DNA of 64,000 nucleotides. Origin: Chromobacterium phragmitis (GTDB lineage Bacteria; Pseudomonadota; Gammaproteobacteria; Burkholderiales; Chromobacteriaceae). The stretch covers positions 2,356,001-2,420,000 of the forward strand of contig NZ_CP029495.1 in the NCBI RefSeq assembly GCF_003325475.1. Reading direction: 5' to 3'. A program made the position numbers and the translations under genes. Below, piece by piece: positions 47,003 through 55,971 of the stretch. Each line of letters begins with the position of its first letter. Position 1 is the first letter of the stretch. The notes under the pieces are model-generated. The model was not told the DNA's origin. It did not search any database and was given only the letters and a program-made list of their open reading frames with translations.

Positions 47003-47734
47003 ATGTCTTCCACTCTTTCTGTTGTTGGCAAACCGTTGCGGCCTCGCGTGCTGATCATTGCCGACTCGCTCGCCTTGCCGCGAGACGATGTCGCTTATGA
47101 GCATACTTGGCCCGGCATGCTAGAGGAGCGCTTGCCCACGGTTACGTGGATCAATCGCGCTCAGCGGCTTTCGACCTCCGAGCGCCTGAATAGTGAAGGC
47201 AATCAGGGTGCGGATTGCCTAGAGTTTTATCATCCTGATCTGGTCGTGCTCCAGCTTGGCATTTGCGATTGCGCGCCGCGTGTGTTGCATAGGCGGACTG
47301 CGGCCTACGTTTATCGTTTGCCTTTTGGACTGGGGGAAAGGTTGTCCTCTTGGCTGTCGCGATGGCGTGGCCGCAAGACTAGCAATTGTCTTGTTCCGCT
47401 GACCGATTACGAGCGTAATCTGCGGGACTATCTGATACGTGCGGCTGCACATGGAACGAAAGTAATCGCGCTTGCGACTCCGTCTCCCAGCAACCTCCTG
47501 ATATCGAAGAACCCACTTATCGGCAGGCAGATCGATGCGTACAACGAGGCGCTCGATCGGCTAGCCGAGCGCTTTTCGTGTTTGAGCGTGCTGTATCCGT
47601 TCCGGGGCCTAGATCTGATCGATGGGTTGTTTGTCGAGGATGGTTATCATCTTAACGAGAAGGGGGCGCTGCGCATTGCCGCGGCGCTCGAGCCGCTGGT
47701 TCGCGAGGCGCTAGAGCGCCACGCCGCCGCGTGA
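47003..47734 (+). CDS. SGNH-type hydrolase in the polysaccharide cluster
   Basis: 243 residues from ATG 47003 (TTG 46991 possible). SGNH blocks: nucleophile Ser22 in LIIADSLALPRDD (GDS replaced by ADS), LQLGICDCAPR (GxND degenerated to GICD), and the C-terminal dyad Asp213/His216 in DGYHLNEKGA. Such proteins deacetylate or transacetylate sugars; here an O-acetyl group of the glycan is the likely target. No signal peptide, so it probably acts on cytoplasmic precursors. Base composition drops noticeably from this gene on, compared with the nonulosonate genes before it. Confidence 0.75.
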   Translation: MSSTLSVVGKPLRPRVLIIADSLALPRDDVAYEHTWPGMLEERLPTVTWINRAQRLSTSERLNSEGNQGADCLEFYHPDLVVLQLGICDCAPRVLHRRTAAYVYRLPFGLGERLSSWLSRWRGRKTSNCLVPLTDYERNLRDYLIRAAAHGTKVIALATPSPSNLLISKNPLIGRQIDAYNEALDRLAERFSCLSVLYPFRGLDLIDGLFVEDGYHLNEKGALRIAAALEPLVREALERHAAA

Positions 47735-47741
47735 GTGCGAC

Positions 47742-48950
47742 ATGCTTTACGTTCTCATCAACAACGATTATCAATTGCACGCATTGTACCGCCACGGCAT
47801 TTCTAAGCTTGCGGGTGCCGCAGGTGTGACGCTGATAGCGGTGCCACACGCGCTATCGATGTCGAGAGATATGGCGGATTTTCAGACCATTCATCGCTTC
47901 GAGACGCCGCAAGGGCGGATGGGTCTGCTGCGAATGCTGTGGCATTACCGTGCGCTCGGCCGCGATGTCGCCGACGAGTTGAGTCCGAATCCTGACGATA
48001 CCTTGCTGTTTTTCACCGAGGTTGAATGGCTCAACCAGATCATCGTTCAGCATTTCCGCGGCCGAGGCGCGCGCGTGGTCATGCTGGAAGATGGCGGCTT
48101 CGCCACTTATTTGCCCATGTCCGTGCCTGAAAGCGAGCCGCTGAGCATGCGCGAACGCTGCATCCAGGCAGCCTTCCGGCTGGTGCCTGGCTTGAAGCGC
48201 AGCCGGCTGTTCAAGGTCAATGGCCAGGTTTTTCCGCGGCTGCCTGACGATGCGATGGACATGATCGCGTTGTATAGGGACGTGCCGCTGTGTCGCGCGG
48301 TTCCGACGCGCAGCGTGCTGCGGCCCGCGCGGAAGCGTTGCGAGATTCGAGGCGGCAGCGTCGTTTTCCTGAATGAAAGGATGTACGACCATTATCAGAC
48401 CGCCGATGCCTACATCGCAGGTTTGCGGCGATTGATGAGAATGTTGACGGATGGCTACGAGACGGTGCATTTCAAGTTCCATCCGCGCGAGCCGCAGGAG
48501 TGGAAGGCTCGCATCGGCGAATTGCTGGCGCGGGAATTTCCGGCGGTTGGCGTCATTGACCGACCGGGGACGATAGAGGAGATGATTCTCGACTACCGTC
48601 CAGAGGCGTTGGCATCCTATTTTTCCGCAGGCCTGCTCAGCATCGAGCATGAGGGCATCGAACCCCTGTATCTCTATCATTTTCTCGAGGACCTGATGGA
48701 GCAGCCTGTCTTCGCCATGGCAAGCCGAATCCTGCGGATCTGGGGCTATCGTTTCGCAGGAGTCGGAGATGTGCGCGCGGGTTACCACAGCGGCATCGGC
48801 GGTGCAGGCTCGTCCGCCAGCGTCGATTTGAGCCAGCTTCTGACGCGGCCTTCTGTTGAAAACAATGATGCCGCGAGCGCCATTTCCGCCATCCCGGCAG
48901 ATCCGGGCGGGCGCCGGCAGAGCGATTGGCGTTCAAGGAGATCGTATTGA
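47742..48950 (+). CDS. Unrecognised protein with bacterial sialyltransferase hallmarks; candidate nonulosonate transferase
   Basis: 402 residues without an obvious annotated family. It shows, in the right order and spacing, the (D/E)(D/E)G motif (MLEDGGF, Glu116-Gly118), the HP motif (KFHPREP, His247-Pro248) and a serine motif (YFSAGLLS, about 293-300) that define the bacterial sialyltransferase groups GT38, GT52, GT80 and polysialyltransferases. The start MLYVLINNDYQLHAL fits a Rossmann-like first strand. The C-terminal 50 residues look disordered. Being next to a complete CMP-legionaminate-type pathway, it is my best candidate for the transferase. This is inference. Confidence 0.55.
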   Translation: MLYVLINNDYQLHALYRHGISKLAGAAGVTLIAVPHALSMSRDMADFQTIHRFETPQGRMGLLRMLWHYRALGRDVADELSPNPDDTLLFFTEVEWLNQIIVQHFRGRGARVVMLEDGGFATYLPMSVPESEPLSMRERCIQAAFRLVPGLKRSRLFKVNGQVFPRLPDDAMDMIALYRDVPLCRAVPTRSVLRPARKRCEIRGGSVVFLNERMYDHYQTADAYIAGLRRLMRMLTDGYETVHFKFHPREPQEWKARIGELLAREFPAVGVIDRPGTIEEMILDYRPEALASYFSAGLLSIEHEGIEPLYLYHFLEDLMEQPVFAMASRILRIWGYRFAGVGDVRAGYHSGIGGAGSSASVDLSQLLTRPSVENNDAASAISAIPADPGGRRQSDWRSRRSY

Positions 48951-49006
48951 CAGTTCATGGCTCGACTTCAACCGCTCTTGCTGCAGAGAAAGGAGAGCAA
49001 AGCCGC

Positions 49007-50221
49007 ATGCCGCGGGGCGCGCTTTGCGGTGTTTCAGGCCATCGAACCAAGGTGCTGCATTTGGGGAAGCATTATCATCCGGATCAGGGCGGAATCGAAA
49101 CGGTTACCAAGGATATCGCGCAGGGCGCGGTCCGGGCGGGTTGTGATGTCGCGGTTCTGTGTTTTGGCGATGCCGCACGGCTGAGCCGCGAGCGGGTCGG
49201 CGATGTAGAGGTGCTGCGCGCGCCGACATGGCGGAAAGCAGCGTCGCAGCCCATTGGCTGGCAGTATTTCCGCGCGTTTCTGCGTTGCGCTCGCGAGTAC
49301 GACATCGTCCATGCGCATGTGCCTAATATGCTGGCCGCGTTGGCGGTGGTGCTGGCCCGCGTGCCGGGCAGGGTAGTTGTGCATTGGCATAGCGACGTCG
49401 TCAGCAAGGGCTGGCTGGGGCGTATGATGTATCCGTTGGAGTGGCTGATGCTGCGCCGCGCCGATGCGGTGATCGCCACGTCGCAAGCGTATGCAGACGC
49501 GTCGCCGTTGTTGCGGCGCTTCCGCGACAAGGTTTGTTTGGTGCCGATTGGGATCGAGGACCCCAAGCAGCTCGATGATCGGCCCTCGCCCAGCCCGGCG
49601 CTTGCGTCGGCGAGCGGGCGTGCGGCGCAGCCTGCCGTTGCGAACCATGATGATCGTATCGTGCTGGCTATCGGCCGCTTGGTGCCGTACAAGGGCTTCG
49701 AGGTGCTCGTCGATGCGGCGCGCGATCTCCCGCCAGGCTGTCGGGTCGTGATTGTAGGCGGGGGCGAGGGCCGAGCCGAGCTTGAGTCCCGCATCGCGCG
49801 TCATGGAGTAGGCGACAGGGTGCAGTTAGCGGGCCGGCTTGACGATGGATCGCTGCGCTTGCTGTTTCAGCGCGCGACTCTATTCTGCCTGCCTTCTGTT
49901 TCGAGGGCGGAAGCGTTTGGTGTGGTGCTGCTGGAGGCGATGGCGCATGGCCTGCCTATCGTGGCGTCCGATATCGCCGGCTCCGGCGTGCCCTGGGTCA
50001 ACAGCCATGGTGAAACCGGATTGAATGTTCCGGTGGGCGACGCGGCCGCTCTGGCGGCTGCGATCACGACCTTGCTGGCGGAGCCGGAGACGCTTGAGCG
50101 CATGGGCGCGGCGGCGCGGCGGCGCTTTGAGGCCGAGTTTACGGCAGAGATCGCGACGCGACGCGTGCTCGAACTTTACGCCGCCCTGGCATCGCCGCAA
50201 TGCGGGAACGTTGTCGCATGA
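49007..50221 (+). CDS. Family 4 glycosyltransferase (GT-B)
   Basis: 404 residues from ATG 49007 with AAGGAGAG about 11 bases upstream; a TTG at 48926 overlapping the previous gene is an alternative. N-terminal acceptor domain VLHLGKHYHPDQGGIETVTKDIA, IVHAHVPNMLAAL and HWHSDVV; donor domain VLAIGRLVPYKGFEVLVDAARDL, with the EX7E motif in RAEAFGVVLLEAMAHGLPIVAS. A retaining GT4 enzyme using a nucleotide sugar, perhaps GDP-activated. Specificity unknown. The stop overlaps the flippase start. Confidence 0.9.
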   Translation: MPRGALCGVSGHRTKVLHLGKHYHPDQGGIETVTKDIAQGAVRAGCDVAVLCFGDAARLSRERVGDVEVLRAPTWRKAASQPIGWQYFRAFLRCAREYDIVHAHVPNMLAALAVVLARVPGRVVVHWHSDVVSKGWLGRMMYPLEWLMLRRADAVIATSQAYADASPLLRRFRDKVCLVPIGIEDPKQLDDRPSPSPALASASGRAAQPAVANHDDRIVLAIGRLVPYKGFEVLVDAARDLPPGCRVVIVGGGEGRAELESRIARHGVGDRVQLAGRLDDGSLRLLFQRATLFCLPSVSRAEAFGVVLLEAMAHGLPIVASDIAGSGVPWVNSHGETGLNVPVGDAAALAAAITTLLAEPETLERMGAAARRRFEAEFTAEIATRRVLELYAALASPQCGNVVA

Positions 50222-51498
50222 AAACGGGAATGGCGAGTTTCAGTATGGGCGCTGTCCTGCGCGCTACGCGCGCGTTGGCCGCGCGCGCGCGATTGTTGGC
50301 GGTGTATCTGTCGTTTTCGGCCGGTGCGAGCGTGGTGGGGCTGTTGACTACTCTTTTCATGATCCGCCATGTCGAGCCGGAGCAGTTTGGCCGGCTGGCT
50401 ATCACGCTTGGCGCGTTGGTGATCGCCAACGCTGTGGTCGGTTTCGGCGCCGACAATTTGGTAGCGATCAACAAGGCCAAGCTGGATGCTCAGGGTTACG
50501 CATCGTTTCGCCGAGCCTACAGTCATTTTGCGCTGACAACCTTCGTCGTGGGTCAGTTTGTCGCTGTGCCGGTATGGCTCTCCGGCCAAGTGGACGGTCT
50601 GGTGCTGTTGGTTCCGCTGATGGCGCTGCTGAAGTTTTTTGTCTCCATGGCCAGCATCGAGTACGTAATGGAGCAGCGGGCGGTTGCCTACGGTTTGGTA
50701 CAGCTTTTGACTGCGATGGCCGCCTCGGTGGTGACTGTCGCATTGGTGCTGTGGGTGTCGCCGCGGGCGGAGTCTCGAATCGTGGCCCTGATGCTGGCCG
50801 ATGCGATTCTACTGGCGGTCCGCTACGGAGTGAAGCCGACCGTAGTCACATCCTGGCGCTTCGATCGAGAAGCCTTTGGGCGCATTGCACGATTCGGTGC
50901 GCCGCTGATGCTATCGGTTGGTCCTGCCTATCTGATCAATGAGGTGGACAAGGTGGTGGTCGCGCAGCGCCTGGATCTGGCTTCTGCCGGCATTTACGGC
51001 GCAGCCTGCACGATTGCCGGTTTCATGCTGACTTTCATCACCGCACTGCTCAATTCCGCGGTGCCAAAGCTCATGGCGGCGCTGAAGGAAGGACGAGAGT
51101 CGCCGATGCGAGTCGCAGCCCGCTATGTCACTAGATTCTGTGGGCTCTCGATTGTCTTTGCCGCTTTGTTTCTGGTCGCATACACGCTTGCTGCGGGCCA
51201 TCTCTTGCCGGCACGCTATACTGCGGCGATTCCTATCGTGTATGTGTTGGTCGTGATGATGCAATGGCGCAGCGCCTATGCGGTCATCGGTACTGTGACC
51301 GACTACTACGGTATGACGACCGAAAAGCTGATCGGCTTCATGCTGGCGGCCGCTATCGCTCTTGGCAGCAATTTGTTGCTTATTCCGCGCTTTGGCTTGT
51401 TAGGAGCTGCATTCGGCACTGGTCTGGCCTATGTCGTGCTCGCGTCTTGGCTGATGCTTGCGTTGTTTCGTCGCCCCTTGGTCCCCCATACCATATGA
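50218..51498 (+). CDS. wzx: Polysaccharide flippase, Wzx type
   Basis: 426 residues, very hydrophobic with about 12 transmembrane helices, of the MOP superfamily. Features: [37 protein letters not shown] in the first helices and [31 protein letters not shown] in the middle, the latter typical of polysaccharide-synthesis flippases. It should carry the undecaprenyl-linked repeat unit across the inner membrane for polymerisation by the EpsG/Wzy-type protein at 54.8 kb. ATG overlaps the preceding stop (ATGA), as does the following gene at its end. Confidence 0.88.
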   Translation: MKTGMASFSMGAVLRATRALAARARLLAVYLSFSAGASVVGLLTTLFMIRHVEPEQFGRLAITLGALVIANAVVGFGADNLVAINKAKLDAQGYASFRRAYSHFALTTFVVGQFVAVPVWLSGQVDGLVLLVPLMALLKFFVSMASIEYVMEQRAVAYGLVQLLTAMAASVVTVALVLWVSPRAESRIVALMLADAILLAVRYGVKPTVVTSWRFDREAFGRIARFGAPLMLSVGPAYLINEVDKVVVAQRLDLASAGIYGAACTIAGFMLTFITALLNSAVPKLMAALKEGRESPMRVAARYVTRFCGLSIVFAALFLVAYTLAAGHLLPARYTAAIPIVYVLVVMMQWRSAYAVIGTVTDYYGMTTEKLIGFMLAAAIALGSNLLLIPRFGLLGAAFGTGLAYVVLASWLMLALFRRPLVPHTI

Positions 51499-52061
51499 TC
51501 ATGTTGACTAGAATTGTTCTCTTACTTCTTGGCACGATGCGTGTCGATCATATCGCTGATCGCTGGTCCAGTCTGCTGGCGCAGCTGCGAGTGCGTCGCT
51601 TGCGCGCGCGCGGGATATCATTGTCTTTTGTGCCACAGGGCGGTTACGATTTTTGTATCGCCGGCGATCTGTCGCGCTTCCATATCGATCCGACCAGCCA
51701 TATCAAGTCCGACACTTTTATCGAGTGCAGCGGCGGTGTGCGTATCGGACGTCATTTTCATACGGGCCGCGGATTGACAATTTTTTCCAGCAACCACAAT
51801 TACCGTAGCGACACGATGATCCCGTACGACCATGTTGATCTGCCGGGTCCCGTCGTTATCGAGGATTTCGTCTGGTTCGGTGCCAATGTTTCGGTTGTGC
51901 CCGGCGTGACTGTCGGCGAGGGGGCCGTGGTGGCAATGGGCGCGGTGGTTACGCGCGACGTGCCGCCCGGCGCAATTGTCGCCGGCAATCCTGCACGCAT
52001 CATCGGTAATCGGGACATGGCGCTCTATCAACGTCTAAAGGCCGAAGGCCGTTTCGCCTAA
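51495..52061 (+). CDS. Left-handed beta-helix acyltransferase (WbbJ/PerB-like)
   Basis: 188 residues; ATG overlaps the wzx stop (second ATG at 51501). Hexapeptide repeats from about residue 70 ([24 protein letters not shown], then [47 protein letters not shown]) give a trimeric acetyltransferase with the catalytic His in SSNHNYRS. A short hydrophobic N-terminus may touch the membrane. Beside the cupin and a Per-like aminotransferase, N-acetylation of an amino sugar such as perosamine is plausible; O-acetylation is the alternative. Confidence 0.83.
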   Translation: MIMLTRIVLLLLGTMRVDHIADRWSSLLAQLRVRRLRARGISLSFVPQGGYDFCIAGDLSRFHIDPTSHIKSDTFIECSGGVRIGRHFHTGRGLTIFSSNHNYRSDTMIPYDHVDLPGPVVIEDFVWFGANVSVVPGVTVGEGAVVAMGAVVTRDVPPGAIVAGNPARIIGNRDMALYQRLKAEGRFA

Positions 52062-52075
52062 TGAGGGGACTCCAA

Positions 52076-52510
52076 ATGATCGAAGAGATTCGCGACGGCG
52101 ACACCGTCATGGCGCTTATCCTGCGCCGCGATTACAAGGTTGACGGCATCCAGTTCCTGACGCCGGACTCGTATTCCCAGCAGTTGGGTTATATGAACCG
52201 GCCGCAGGGCTATGTGATCAAACCGCATGTGCATAATCCGGTCAGCCGTGAAGTCCAGTACACTAACGAGGTGCTTTTCATCAAGAGCGGCCGTGTGCGT
52301 GTCGATTTCTATGGCAATGATCAACAGTACCGGGAAAGCCGCGTGCTGGAGAATGGCGATATCATCCTGCTGATCGTCGGCGGGCATGGTTTCCAGATGT
52401 TAGAGGCCAGCGAGATCGTTGAGGTCAAGCAGGGCCCCTATGTTGGTGAGCATGACAAGATTCGTTTTGAGCCGGTGCCGGCCGACCAAGTCAAGTTGTC
52501 CGGCCACTAA
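52076..52510 (+). CDS. Small cupin-like protein of the polysaccharide cluster
   Basis: 144 residues from ATG 52076, preceded by GAGGGG. A single beta-barrel with YVIKPHVHNP as the first cupin motif (two histidines) and a second motif around DIILLIVGGHGFQML. It does not carry the HAHK signature of FdtA/QdtA ketoisomerases, so I do not assign that activity. This type of stand-alone cupin often neighbours DegT aminotransferases in O-antigen loci. Function unknown. Confidence 0.7.
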   Translation: MIEEIRDGDTVMALILRRDYKVDGIQFLTPDSYSQQLGYMNRPQGYVIKPHVHNPVSREVQYTNEVLFIKSGRVRVDFYGNDQQYRESRVLENGDIILLIVGGHGFQMLEASEIVEVKQGPYVGEHDKIRFEPVPADQVKLSGH

Positions 52511-52539
52511 ATCGGCACCAAACTAAGAGAAACATCGAC

Positions 52540-53655
52540 ATGATCCCTGTGAATCAACCGTTGCTGGACGGCAACGAGAAACGCTATTTGCTTGAGTGCA
52601 TCGAGTCGGGTTGGATTTCCTCCGAAGGCCCCTTCATCAGGGAATTTGAGGAAAAGTTCGCAGCTCGCTTCAATCGCAAGCACGCGATCGCGGTCAGCAA
52701 TGGCACCGCGGCTTTGGACGCGGCTATCGAGGCGCTGGGCATCGGCCCTGGGGACGAAGTTATCATGCCTTCGTTCACCATCATTTCCTGCGTGATGCAG
52801 ATCGTGCGTAACGGCGCCAAGCCGGTGCTGATCGATTCCGATCCTAACACCTGGAACATGGATGTGAGCGCCATCGAATCGCGCATCACGCCGCGTACCA
52901 AAGCCATCATGGCAGTTCACATCTACGGCCTGCCGGTCGATATGGATCCGCTGCTGGAGCTGGCGCGCAAGCATGGCCTCAAGGTGCTTGAGGACTCGGC
53001 GCAGATGCATGGCCAGACCTATAAGGGCCGCCCCTGCGGCAGCTTTGGCGACATCAGTACCTTCAGCTTCTATCCCAACAAGCACATCACGACTGGCGAA
53101 GGCGGCATGATCGTCACGGACAGCGACGAGCTGGCGGAACAGTGCCGCAGCCTGCGCAACCTGTGCTTCAAACCCGAAAGCCGTTTCGTGCATGATCGCC
53201 TCGGCTGGAACCTGCGCATGACCAGCATGCAGGCCGCGCTTGGCTTGGCGCAGCTGGAACGCCTGGATGAGTTCGTCACGCGCAAGCGTCGCATGGGGGC
53301 GTTGTATCAGGAGTTGCTGGGAGACCTGGAGGGCGTGCAGCTGCCGCAGGCGTCGACTGACTACGCGGAAAGCGTCTACTGGGTCTTCGGCCTGGTGTTG
53401 GACGAGCGTCTGGGCTTGACGGCGGCCGATGCGATGAAGCGTCTCGCCGCCGAAGGCATCGGCAGCCGACCGTTTTTCTACCCGATGCATCAACAGCCGG
53501 TATTGCGCCAGATGGGCGCGATTGCGGATGCGGACCGTTGTCCGGTCGCAGAACGTTTGTATGAGCGCGGTTTTTACATTCCGAGCGGGCTGGCCTTGAC
53601 CGAGGACCAGATCCGAACTGTCGCCGCCACTGTACGCCGCATCCTGACTCTCTGA
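52540..53655 (+). CDS. per: DegT/DnrJ/EryC1 aminotransferase, GDP-perosamine synthase-like
   Basis: 371 residues. Start MIPVNQPLLDGNEKRYLLECIESGWISSEGPFIREFEEKF, VSNGTAALDAAIEALGIGPGDEVIMPSFT, DSDPNTWNMDVSAIESRIT, and PLP lysine Lys181 in SFYPNKHITTGEGGMIVT. Several blocks match E. coli O157 Per (RfbE) closely, as I recall that sequence. GDP-4-keto-6-deoxymannose from Gmd would be its substrate, giving GDP-perosamine. dTDP-keto-sugar transamination is a weaker alternative. Followed with no gap by a glycosyltransferase. Confidence 0.83.
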   Translation: MIPVNQPLLDGNEKRYLLECIESGWISSEGPFIREFEEKFAARFNRKHAIAVSNGTAALDAAIEALGIGPGDEVIMPSFTIISCVMQIVRNGAKPVLIDSDPNTWNMDVSAIESRITPRTKAIMAVHIYGLPVDMDPLLELARKHGLKVLEDSAQMHGQTYKGRPCGSFGDISTFSFYPNKHITTGEGGMIVTDSDELAEQCRSLRNLCFKPESRFVHDRLGWNLRMTSMQAALGLAQLERLDEFVTRKRRMGALYQELLGDLEGVQLPQASTDYAESVYWVFGLVLDERLGLTAADAMKRLAAEGIGSRPFFYPMHQQPVLRQMGAIADADRCPVAERLYERGFYIPSGLALTEDQIRTVAATVRRILTL

Positions 53656-54774
53656 ATGAAGCCCAAAGATCCCCTTGTCATCGTAGACTTGCGCACCTGG
53701 CCCTGGACCGGAATCGGCCGGGTCACACGCGGCGTCTTTCAGTGCGCGCGCGAGCTGGAGTCAGAGTTCGAGATCCAATACATCGTCAATGGAGATACCG
53801 CGATACCGGATGGCGTATCGAACGTGATCCCCTTTCGCTCGCTGCCGTTCGGACGCGGCGAGCAGCTCGAGTTTCGCCGGCTGTTCGCTCGTTTGCGCGG
53901 CCGGCGCGTGATCCTGCATTCGCTCAATTTCAATGTCCCGTTGCTGTTGCCCAGGCATGTGAGCCAGATCGCGCACTTCTACGATGTGCTGACGGATACC
54001 GGGGAATTTCGCACGCCGCTGCATCGCCTGGCTTACAACGCTTATGTCTGGAGCCTGCGCAGGCATCGCGCGACGATCCTGGGACAGTCGGACTACACGG
54101 CGCAGCAGATTGCGAAGCACCATCCCTTCCATGAGGTGATCGTCTGTCCGCATGGCTACCGCAACTATATGGAGCCGCGCGAAGCGGACTTGCAGGCGAT
54201 CTACGGACTGCAGCGTCCTTATTTCCTCTATATCGGACTCAACAAGCCGCGCAAGAACCTGGATGGCCTGCTGGCGGCCTATCGGGATGCGTTGAAGGCG
54301 AATCCTGCCATTGGCTATGATCTGGTCGTTTGCGGCCCGATCTTCGACCGCACCTCGATGGGGTTCGACATACGCGCCGCGGTCGAGGCCGAGCCGGCGC
54401 TGGCCGGGAGGGTGCATTTGCTGGGATTCATTCCCGAAGAGCACTTGTACGCGATCTACCGGCACGCCAGCCTGTATGTCGTGCCCAGCCATCTGGAAAG
54501 CGGCTACAGCTATCCCGCACTGGAAGCGTTGACCACCGGGACGCCGGTGTTGCTGAACCGGGTCGATATGTATAATTACGCCTCTTCCGGCGAAGGCGTG
54601 TTCTTTTTCGATGGCGGCGCGAAGAACGGCGAAGGCAGCCTGCAGGCTGTGTTGGCGGATATGTTGGCGCGCCCCGGTTTCACGCGGGTCGATCCCATGC
54701 GATGCGACGTGCTCGCGCGTTTCGATTGGGATCGTGTCAAGGACTCGATGAGATCTCTGTACCGACGCATATGA
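53656..54774 (+). CDS. Family 4-like glycosyltransferase (GT-B)
   Basis: 372 residues; the start follows the per stop directly. N-terminal domain: VIVDLRTWPWTGIGRVTRGVFQCARELE and HSLNFNVPLLLPRHV. C-terminal donor domain: PYFLYIGLNKPRKNLDGLLAAYRDAL, VHLLGFIPEEHLYAIYRHASLYVVPSHLESGYSYPALEALTTGTPVL, an E-x7-E-like glutamate pair. The arrangement KPRKN is typical of GT4 enzymes using GDP-mannose-family donors. Donor and acceptor not determined. Overlaps the polymerase gene (ATGA). Confidence 0.88.
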   Translation: MKPKDPLVIVDLRTWPWTGIGRVTRGVFQCARELESEFEIQYIVNGDTAIPDGVSNVIPFRSLPFGRGEQLEFRRLFARLRGRRVILHSLNFNVPLLLPRHVSQIAHFYDVLTDTGEFRTPLHRLAYNAYVWSLRRHRATILGQSDYTAQQIAKHHPFHEVIVCPHGYRNYMEPREADLQAIYGLQRPYFLYIGLNKPRKNLDGLLAAYRDALKANPAIGYDLVVCGPIFDRTSMGFDIRAAVEAEPALAGRVHLLGFIPEEHLYAIYRHASLYVVPSHLESGYSYPALEALTTGTPVLLNRVDMYNYASSGEGVFFFDGGAKNGEGSLQAVLADMLARPGFTRVDPMRCDVLARFDWDRVKDSMRSLYRRI

Positions 54775-55769
54775 CCCCATATCTATTCGTTTTCGCCGCG
54801 TTTATGGCCATGTTCCTGACGCTGGAAGCGACAGCGGGCCGCCGCGCCTTGACTCGAACCGAGTGCTGGATGCTGTTGCTGCCGCTGGCGATATTCGCCA
54901 TCACGTACGCCGGGCGCATTGGGACGGACGTAGAGAACTACGCGAGGCTGTTTGACCTCGCCGAGGGTTTTCCGTTGGAGCCCGGCTTCTCGATACTCAT
55001 GATCGGCGCCAAGGCCATCGGGCTCGACTACGTCGACTTTACGCGCTTGCTGGCGCTGATGGAAATGTTGTTGCTGCTGTCCATCGTGACGCGGCTGCGC
55101 GATCCGCTGTTTTTCCTGCTTTTCTATCTGGGCTCGTTTTATCTCAACTTCCAGTTCAACGCGATTCGAAACTCGCTTGCCTTGTTGATAGTCGCCGCGC
55201 TGTATGTCCGTTTGCCAAGGGCCGGCCTGCTGGCCTTGTTGTCTTCGACGGCCATCCATTATTCATCGCTGCTGTCGCTGTCGCTGGTGCGGCTGTCGCT
55301 GAGCCGTCGGCAGAAGCTTGCGACCGGATTGGTGGTCGCCGCCGGCTGCGCCATCGCGCTGGTCTGGTTGAAGACCGATTGGCTGGGGGCGGCCGCTGAA
55401 GGCTTGTCGGGCTATATGGGATATCTGGAGCAACAGTACGAGAGCAAGGCGGTGTATCCGGCGCTGCTGTTGAAGCTGTATGTTGCCTGGCTGATGTACC
55501 GCAATGGCGGCAGGCGGTTCTATCTGGTTGCCTATGCGATGCTGGTCGTGTTGATTCATGCGGTGAGTCCGGTGCTGAGCCGGCTCGGCGACTTGGTGCT
55601 GTTTCTGATGCTGATGGACTTCTGCGCTAATCACCGCTTGGTTCGCCGCCGCATGCTGGCGATAGGCGTGAGCTGCGTGCTGGTGTTGAGTAGCCTGATG
55701 ATTCCGTGGAGCGATTGCCAAAACGGGGGAGAGGCCAGTTGGTGCCTGTCCGGCCTCAATGACAGGTAA
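54771..55769 (+). CDS. wzy: EpsG-family O-antigen/polysaccharide polymerase (Wzy)
   Basis: 332 residues, about 9-10 transmembrane helices; ATG overlaps the previous stop. EpsG signature: AITYAGRIGTDVENYARLFD (R...GTD..NY) and FYLNFQFNAIRNSLAL. Wzy proteins polymerise lipid-linked repeat units at the periplasmic face, with length set by Wzz. This is the only polymerase-like gene in the block. The C-terminus (SDCQNGGEASWC) is periplasmic or short. Confidence 0.82.
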   Translation: MTPYLFVFAAFMAMFLTLEATAGRRALTRTECWMLLLPLAIFAITYAGRIGTDVENYARLFDLAEGFPLEPGFSILMIGAKAIGLDYVDFTRLLALMEMLLLLSIVTRLRDPLFFLLFYLGSFYLNFQFNAIRNSLALLIVAALYVRLPRAGLLALLSSTAIHYSSLLSLSLVRLSLSRRQKLATGLVVAAGCAIALVWLKTDWLGAAAEGLSGYMGYLEQQYESKAVYPALLLKLYVAWLMYRNGGRRFYLVAYAMLVVLIHAVSPVLSRLGDLVLFLMLMDFCANHRLVRRRMLAIGVSCVLVLSSLMIPWSDCQNGGEASWCLSGLNDR

Positions 55770-55913
55770 TGACTGGATATCATGTCGAGACGCTCGCCGG
55801 CCACGCTGCAAGATTCAAGCTCGCGGCGATGCTTGCTCCGCCTGTTTCGCTTTGCCCGGGGAGGCGCCGATTTGCGCTGGCGGGCGGCCGGAGTTGGCGT
55901 GCATTTGAAAGAG

Positions 55914-55940
55914 CCTGCCCCGCGCCATGCGCCGGGCAGG
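55914..55940 (+). other. Strong intra-operon hairpin before the GT2 gene
   Basis: CCTGCCC (55914-55920) pairs with GGGCAGG (55934-55940), continued inward by GCGC/GCGC with one mismatch. No U tract. It lies in a 202-base spacer, the largest within the block before the last genes. A 68-codon frame (55769-55975) overlaps both neighbours by start/stop sharing but has no recognisable similarity. Confidence 0.4.
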
Positions 55941-55971
55941 TCCCGATGAACCTTTATCCTGCAAGATTCCC

